Positions 58,321-64,000 of a stretch of DNA of 64,000 nt are shown here, in pieces; position 1 is the stretch's first letter, and each line of letters opens with the position of its first letter. This stretch comes from Labia minor. Lineage: Eukaryota; Arthropoda; Insecta; Dermaptera; Spongiphoridae. Location of the stretch: contig OY720345.1 of NCBI GenBank assembly GCA_963082975.1, forward strand, positions 77,469,034 through 77,533,033, written 5' to 3'. The notes below the pieces were generated by a model that was not told the origin of the DNA, searched no databases, and saw only the letters and a program-made list of their open reading frames with translations. Position numbers and translations under genes: made by a program.

Positions 58321-59480
58321 ATTATTTATGCGTTTGACACGTCGAAAATTAAGAAAATTAGAAAGATTACCAGTACCCTTTTTCATATATATATATATAT
58401 ACCAGTTGGTTTCAGAAAAACAGGCAAATCATCTACAATGGAAATTTAATTTAAAACATAATTAAAATAAAAAAAAAAATTTCAAAAGGAATATAAAATT
58501 TAATATATGTATGTATGTATGTACCAATAAATATTTAAATTATATTTAATATGCATACCATGTTGTTGTGAATGAGAGAGGAAAAGAGAAAAAGAGACTA
58601 ACTATACTAATGCAATAAATTTAGTTTATTAGAATAATAATATTTCCTTTTATTGTATCTATTTCACTCTCTCTCTCTCTTTCTCTCACTATATATATAT
58701 ATATATATACTGTAGGTATTTTTTTTTTATAATATCTTTTTTTCAATTTTTCCAAATTAATAACTTAGTAAATTATGTTATGTAAATTTTTAATTGTGCT
58801 ATGAATGTTTATTTACTGGTATTTCCAAAAATTAGTTCGCCTAAAAGTTATACATCCATCTTCTCATATGAAATAGAAATTCGTTTTATTTCGAAAGTAA
58901 ATATACTTTCAGAATTTTTAATGTCTGCCAGTGACATTTATTTTTCATTAACTTTATAATTAGCTGAATGGATAAAAGTAAATTTTATACAGAGAATATA
59001 TATATATATATATAGTATTAATTCACAAACGAATTTATATTAAATTAAAATTAAAATATATCTTCAAGAATAAAATTTTACAAATTATAATAAAAGTATT
59101 TAATCTTGGAGATTATATATAATAAATAAATGAGAAAAATATTAATAGAAACAAATTGCATTTAAATCTTTTTCTCTATTAGAATTTTAATAAAATAATA
59201 ATTAATAATTTGAAACAATAAGAATGAAATGACCAGGATTATTGTATGAAGAGCTTAGCCTTTTGAATTCAATTAAAGCCTCGTGGTTTTAATTGTATTT
59301 TATATTGAAAATAGATTCAAATAAACTTCGAGAAGGAAGTGGTTGTTCGATTTAATTAGAGTAAGGGAAAAGAGAGAATAGAGTATATTAAAGATAATGA
59401 TGTCTAATGGCCATAATCGTTCTTATCACTTTATCGAATTATATCCATTATTATATAAACTAACATTGGAAGTTTCGATG
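58321..59480. other. AT-rich gene-free stretch
   Basis: TA runs near 58387, 58691 and 58998, ATGT repeats at 58508-58522, and a CT run at 58666-58682. Confidence 0.5.
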
Positions 59481-59489
59481 GAAAATATC

Positions 59490-59760
59490 AAACACCAAGT
59501 GAATAAAGCTCTTGTCGCCATTCAAGGGCCAAGAGGGGTGGAATATTATGACGTCACGACCAGATGGTAACCGATTAAAAGCTTGCAAAGTAGTGCGTGC
59601 AAAGGCCTCGCATTGGCAGCTTAACACAAACCTCCACCTACACACTCAACAAAACCCTTCGAGTATATATATTGTGCAAAGACACATATGTCTGTCTGTC
59701 GATATCCCTCTATTGCTTGCATCAAATTGGATTTAAGAATAGTGGGGTTGGGTTTGATAT
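59490..59760. promoter_or_regulatory. Higher-GC island with CRE-like site
   Basis: Unique-looking sequence with TGACGTCA at 59550-59557 and several short overlapping frames on both strands that look accidental. The composition contrast with the flanks suggests conserved non-coding or exonic DNA; no gene identified. Confidence 0.25.
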
Positions 59761-60273
59761 ACAAAATTGCTTTCAAGAATCCTTCTAACATTATCAAATC
59801 TAAACGAAGAATATTACTCCTCCTATCATATTTCATTGAATTATATACTCAACTAACTTTACTAATGCAAATAAAGAAAAGAGATTACCTAAATTCACTA
59901 TTTACATAATCATTCTAAGAGAGTTTTATTTTTTAAATAAATATTTAGAAATTTCATAAAAAAAGGAAAATATATTATTAAAATAGCAATTGTTATAATG
60001 GAATTTGTTTTATAATATGTATAATATAAATCAACTTAAAAATTATTCTTAAATAAATAATAAATGATTAATTCTTGAAATTATATTTGGTTTTTCATTA
60101 TGAAATAAATATAGTAATAAATAAAGCTATTGTCTACTAATACTCAAAAAAATAAGATACTATAGAAATGTATAATATTTTATAAATACATTTTTAATAA
60201 CTTCTTATATATTAAATAACTAATTATAAATAAACCTGTTCTTAAATACAATTATATTAATTATATTATATAC
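59761..60273. other. AT-rich gene-free stretch
   Basis: No feature recognised. Confidence 0.5.
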
Positions 60274-60505
60274 ATTTATAACGGAATTTTGTAAATTAAA
60301 CCACATATTGATATTTGTTATTGTACATTTATTCAAAAAAATACAAATACTGTCACTTGTCACTGGACGCTCGAACAGTGCAGTCGCTTGATAACGATTG
60401 CAGAAGTAGCAATCGAAACGTTGTGTATATGTTTGTATTTTTTTGAATAAATGTACAATAACAAATATCAATATGTGGTTTAATTTACAAAATTCCGTTA
60501 TAAAT
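60274..60505. repeat. Foldback element, 74-bp identical arms around a structured core
   Basis: Left arm 60274-60347 (ATTTATAACGGAATTTTGTA ... AAAAATACAAA) is the exact reverse complement of 60432-60505. The 84-bp core has a CACTG...CAGTG stem (60361-60380), then CTTGATAA and the stem CGATTGC-loop-GCAATCG (60395-60415) followed by AAACG. The open frame spanning it on the minus strand is incidental. Confidence 0.85.
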
Positions 60506-60934
60506 AAAAACAACCACCAAAGCTTTAATAAATTAATATCTATATTATATACATATTCGATAATTATAATAAATATAAATGAATTGTTTTTATAATCCAA
60601 TCATATAATTATTTTTCTAATTTATATTAATTTTATTTATAAATAAGTTTTTTTTTATAAAGAATAAATTAAAAATAATAATAGAAAATAATAAAAAAAA
60701 GAATATTACAGCGGTTTTCAGTTCCGAAACTCCATTTTCCCGCAAAATCCCAATTCACAGGTAAATTGACCACGAATAACTGACCACCTGTCGTATCAAA
60801 CATTCGTTTCTATTTTTAAACTCATTCATAATTTCTTTTTAAAAGGTCAAAAATTTACATTCCTATTTAATAAAAATTGTAATGAATTACTTTTTTTATG
60901 AAGAAAAATGAAACCATTATAGAATGACGGAGAC
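60506..60934. other. AT-rich gene-free stretch
   Basis: A less AT-rich patch at 60710-60800; nothing recognised. Confidence 0.45.
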
Positions 60935-61245
60935 GTCACGAAATAACATAATCTCTATGCATGCCTAAAGAAAGTTAAAATTATAAAATTGAGAAATTTG
61001 CAATATGCGGGACATGTGGTTAGAAATGGTGAGAATAGATAGGCTGGAAACTTGGTTTGGGAAAAGAGATTGAGAAGTAACTGGTTGGGAGTCCAAAGAC
61101 ATGATGAGAACGATAGGGAGATAGGAAAGAATGTGATTTGGATGGAGGTGGTTTAGGGTATGGTCCGTTTGATGAATGTGGTTACTGATGTCTAAATCTT
61201 TTGAATTCCATAGAGCCACATAGACAGAGAAACAAAAACCTAAGG
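60935..61245 (+). pseudogene. Non-LTR retrotransposon 3' end (copy D4)
   Basis: A plus frame gives LRNLQYAGHVVRNGEN, matching the WAGHVxRMxE block of D1, then decayed sequence to ATCTTTTGAATTCCATAGAG and CACATAGACAGAGAAAC, the same 3' terminus as D1-D3. Highly diverged. Confidence 0.7.
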
Positions 61246-61375
61246 CTCATAGAACAAGTAAATAGATCAATTAATTTAAATTAACATTAGTAAGTTTTAT
61301 AAACGCTAAAATTGTAAGTTTTAGTTTAAGATATTAGTCATGTCTCTATCTTTAGAATCGTTTGCATTTCATTAT

Positions 61376-62440
61376 AATTGAATCGATTATTTCCAAAAGG
61401 TATTATTATCTCCAAAAAATGTAATTCTTCAGAGGACTATAAAAACTGATTTTTGAAAAAATTAAAAATTTTATTGAACTAGTTCTTGTGTGTTTCTTTT
61501 TAGCTATCTTCAGGTAATATTAATTTGTGTTAATCATTATTTTAATAAATTAGTTTTGAACTGAAAAATCAAAAAAAAAATTTTTTGATATATTCCCTTT
61601 TCGAAATCAACGTCCTTCGTTAGGTTGAAATAAGTTAAACAATTTGTTACTATGACTTGTTTTTTTATTTAAAAATATGAAAAAACCTTACAAAAATAAT
61701 AATATGCAACAAATGTCATTTTTGAAAAAATTTTAAGCTATTTTTATTTCTGTAGACAATTTAAAAATCTTGGTCGGTATTTTCATTAGTTGTGGGCCAC
61801 AAAAATAAAGCTTCGTAAAATTGTGTATATTCTGCCGGAATATAGTGAATCACTTTTTTGATGTCGACTATTTTTTGCATTAATTGGAACTTTTGAAGAA
61901 TAAGCAGGAAAATTCATTTGGTTTGGTAAAGAAGGAAAATTTGTTAAATGCTTTAGTAAATGAAATTCTTCTTCGTTCATATCATTATCCATATATTGGC
62001 GTACCTTAACAGTTCCAGGGGTGACGGAACTGTACATAAAATCGTTAGAGCTGCTCACAGCAAAAGAAACCTTTTTCTCTCTTGGAATTTGCTTTCCAAA
62101 ACTTCTTTTGGATAGTACATTTTTTTTATAAAATTTTTTTAAATCAATAATTTCGGAAGTTGTAATGTTGTAGATATCAAATTTATTGGTATTTGATGAT
62201 GATTTTATTAATTCGATATACTTCTCAGGGACATAAAACGAAACAACTGCTAGAGTTATTACCTTTTCAAAATAAATAAAGTTATCAGAATTTTTTTCTT
62301 AATGATAAAACTTCGGAGATGTTTCCTTTCCACTCTAAATATGTGTTATTACGCTTATTTTACAAAATGGAATTTTTTTCTCAATTTTGAAAAAATTCGG
62401 AGATATTACCTTTTCGAAATAATTGATTCAATTAATTTCG
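61376..62440 (-). mobile_element. Possible unclassified element bounded by imperfect inverted repeats
   Basis: TTGAATCGATTATTTCCAAA with AGGTATTATTATCTCC at 61379 is repeated in inverted form at 62395-62435 (minus strand TTGAATCAATTATTTCGAAA with AGGTAATATCTCC). The motif also recurs in part at 61594-61612, 62257-62275 and 62310-62330 on the minus strand. Between the ends lies the 170-codon open frame. No target duplication was established, so the element status is inference. Confidence 0.35.
61786..62298 (-). pseudogene. Unrecognised open frame, about 170 codons, 5' end broken
   Basis: The minus frame is open from after TAA at 62299-62301 to the stop at 61786-61788. It includes FIYFEKVITLAVVSFYVPEK, SKRSFGKQIPREKKVSFAVS, VTPGTVKVRQYMDNDMNEEE and FPSLPNQMNFPAYSSKVPI. 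No ATG lies near the 5' end. A neighbouring frame just upstream reads YLEWKGNISEVLSLR, which suggests a frameshift in a once longer protein. AATAAA on the minus strand lies about 40 bp past the stop. Length, varied composition and few low-complexity residues make chance unlikely at this AT content. I recognise no family; it could derive from a mobile element, an old viral insertion or a host gene. Confidence 0.5.
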
Positions 62441-62513
62441 TGATTAAATTAAAAAAAAAATAAGAAAACTAAAACAAAATTATTGTTTTAATAAAATGTT
62501 TGAAATAAATGAT

Positions 62514-62620
62514 ACATAAAGACTTTAAACAATATATTATGCATCACCCAGGGGGTTCAATAGGGGCGCAGAGTCACCTGTCTAGGTGCAAAAAGAACTA
62601 AAGGTGGTGTGAGCATCTGG
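62514..62620 (+). repeat. Repeat G copy 2
   Basis: Diverged counterpart of 57480-57580: ACATAAAGACTTTAAACAAT, TATGCATCACCCAGGGGG, CAGAGTCACCTGTCTAGGTG, GTGAGCATCTGG. The perfect hairpin of copy 1 is not conserved here. Confidence 0.65.
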
Positions 62621-64000
62621 TAAATTATAAATATCATACGAATAAATAAATAACAATGACTAGTGTGACAACTTAAAAAAAAAATAATAATAAAAATACT
62701 TGACAAAACCAAAGACACTAACATGCAAAAAAATATTAAGATATTTTACATATGGATAATAGAATACAAATAGAATAATAAAAAAAAACTCATTTAAGCC
62801 AGATAAAAAAGAATATAAAACGAAAACATTAAAGTAAAAGTATTTGTTGTTTTATGTGAAATGTGTGCGTTTAGATAAATATAGAGCTAACCCTTTGTCG
62901 TTGAAAATCCTCAAAGGAATAACACCGACTGAATCGACTGGAGGCTTTAGTAAAGTCTGGAGGAGTGGGGGTCAATACAATATATTATCTTTGTGAACGA
63001 AGAAGAATTGATCAAATTTATATTTTGAATGTGACAATCTTGGAATACTTAAATATTGAGTTTCATTTAAACAAAAATCAAATATCTATTATTAATTTTA
63101 AGTCATAACTTCAATTTAGATAAATTGTTTGTTTTTTTTTTGTTTTTAGGATGCAAAACTGAATAAAAATTGCCTTCTAGATAATTCACTCTGAGTTTTA
63201 ATTCTAGCATAATAATTTAAATTAATATACAATTAAAAATAATATAAAAGTGACAGATGTCAAGAAATAAATATTTAAAAAAAATTTATAATTAAACTCC
63301 AAGAGTGTTGACAACAAATATTAAACAAAGCTCATATTGCTAGTAATTTCTCCAGTGAAGGAACTTCTTTAGTAGTGCCAGAAAAGTGGACAAGATAAAA
63401 AACTAAAAAAAAAATGTTTTAAGATTTATCATATCAAATATAATAATTATATAAATATAGATTATATTACTTTTATTTTGTTGTAAAGTGATATTGTATA
63501 AAATATACAATTTTTCTTCTATCCGAGTATACTATACATTAGATTCTGGATGATTTAACAACATTACATCTAAGTATGATGTTAATTAATTGAATATGCG
63601 TTTTTTTTTTTTTTGTTTTTTTATTCAATCAACAGGCAAGGAGAATATTTGTACATCCCCAGATATAAGAAGTAACAATAAAAATCGAACAAGGGGAGGA
63701 AAAAGAGAAAAATGCTATATTAGTTTTTCGCTTAAGCCGATATTGATGGGTCATGTGACATCTGCTTGTGCGCGCGGTTGCCATGGACAACGAACGACAG
63801 CCGAGTGCATCCCCTTGCCACCCCTTCGAATGAAAGCGGGCACAAAAGCCCTATGACACACACACACACACACACATACACATACTTACATACACTCATC
63901 GAGCTATAGACGGCGTGTTTGCACAGGGTAGCCATGTGGATAAGTGTGAGTGTGTCGTGAAAACTGTCATATTCAACCCCTGACCCCTCCATCCCCTTTA
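62621..64000. other. AT-rich stretch ending in a higher-GC block
   Basis: From about 63630 the sequence is less AT-rich and has a plus-strand frame to 63856 and a CA run at 63858-63874. TCATGTGACATC and GCGCGCGGTTGCCATGG are of regulatory-looking composition. No gene was identified; the block continues past the window end. Confidence 0.4.

Noticed and set aside
59460..59909. Cluster of six overlapping short frames on both strands
   Set aside because: Frames on both strands in the same place are expected in a locally GC-richer patch; none shows family motifs.
60220..60600. 126-codon minus-strand frame
   Set aside because: It runs through the perfect inverted repeat and its core, is rich in Ile/Asn/Phe/Leu, and reads as an accident of the foldback element.

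Overview
The window is animal nuclear DNA, most likely from an insect. It is very AT-rich, has no operon-like gene layout, and carries mariner, hAT and piggyBac-type DNA transposons, a non-LTR retrotransposon family, a tRNA-derived SINE, and many TA, CA, GA and GTCC microsatellites. The species was not determined. Almost every open frame here is short and by chance. What can be annotated is mainly a dense layer of interspersed repeats, plus a few candidate exons. The window is probably intronic or intergenic sequence of one or more large genes.

The dominant repeats are two non-autonomous families that I read as Helentron-like (HINE) elements. Family A has six copies, at about 3.0, 13.1, 22.5, 23.7, 31.6 and 50.1 kb. 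Family B has six copies, at about 9.5, 14.5, 19.0, 25.9, 28.7 and 31.2 kb. The families share almost no sequence but have the same plan: T-run, subterminal repeat, core with a microsatellite, inverted subterminal repeat, short hairpin, then CTTATT. One A copy is inserted in a B copy at 31.6-32.3 kb, which gives an empty/filled site comparison.

Other mobile DNA: three hAT elements bounded by target-site duplications (6.0, 38.2, 50.8 kb) and a fourth probable one (23.6-24.4 kb) interrupted by a family A copy; four mariner remnants of different lineages (7.7, 26.8, 44.4, 45.8-47.0 kb); a 90-bp piggyBac-type MITE (56.2 kb); six decayed pieces of one non-LTR family (33.6, 40.7, 43.6, 51.7, 56.8, 60.9 kb) whose 3' ends run into GATA-like tails; four tRNA-derived SINE copies (0.7, 35.0, 36.8, 48.3 kb); and three long inverted-repeat (foldback) elements (42.8, 53.3, 60.3 kb), one with about 155-bp arms that look identical.

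Candidate host coding sequence is sparse. The best is a minus-strand first coding exon at 17.93-18.17 kb with a Gly-rich, Pro-rich product and a splice donor. Weaker candidate exons are at 10.74 kb (+), 27.72 kb (-) and 35.81 kb (+, immunoglobulin-like DxGxYxC motif). A minus-strand open frame of about 170 codons at 61.79-62.30 kb, flanked by imperfect inverted repeats, matches nothing I recognise. Several 150-400 bp islands of higher GC (4.6, 18.2, 27.6, 29.6, 32.8, 40.3, 49.6, 54.0, 55.6, 58.1, 59.5, 63.7 kb) are the likeliest places for conserved exons or regulatory DNA. The island at 40.3 kb has a perfect NRF-1/ewg-type palindrome and a minisatellite.
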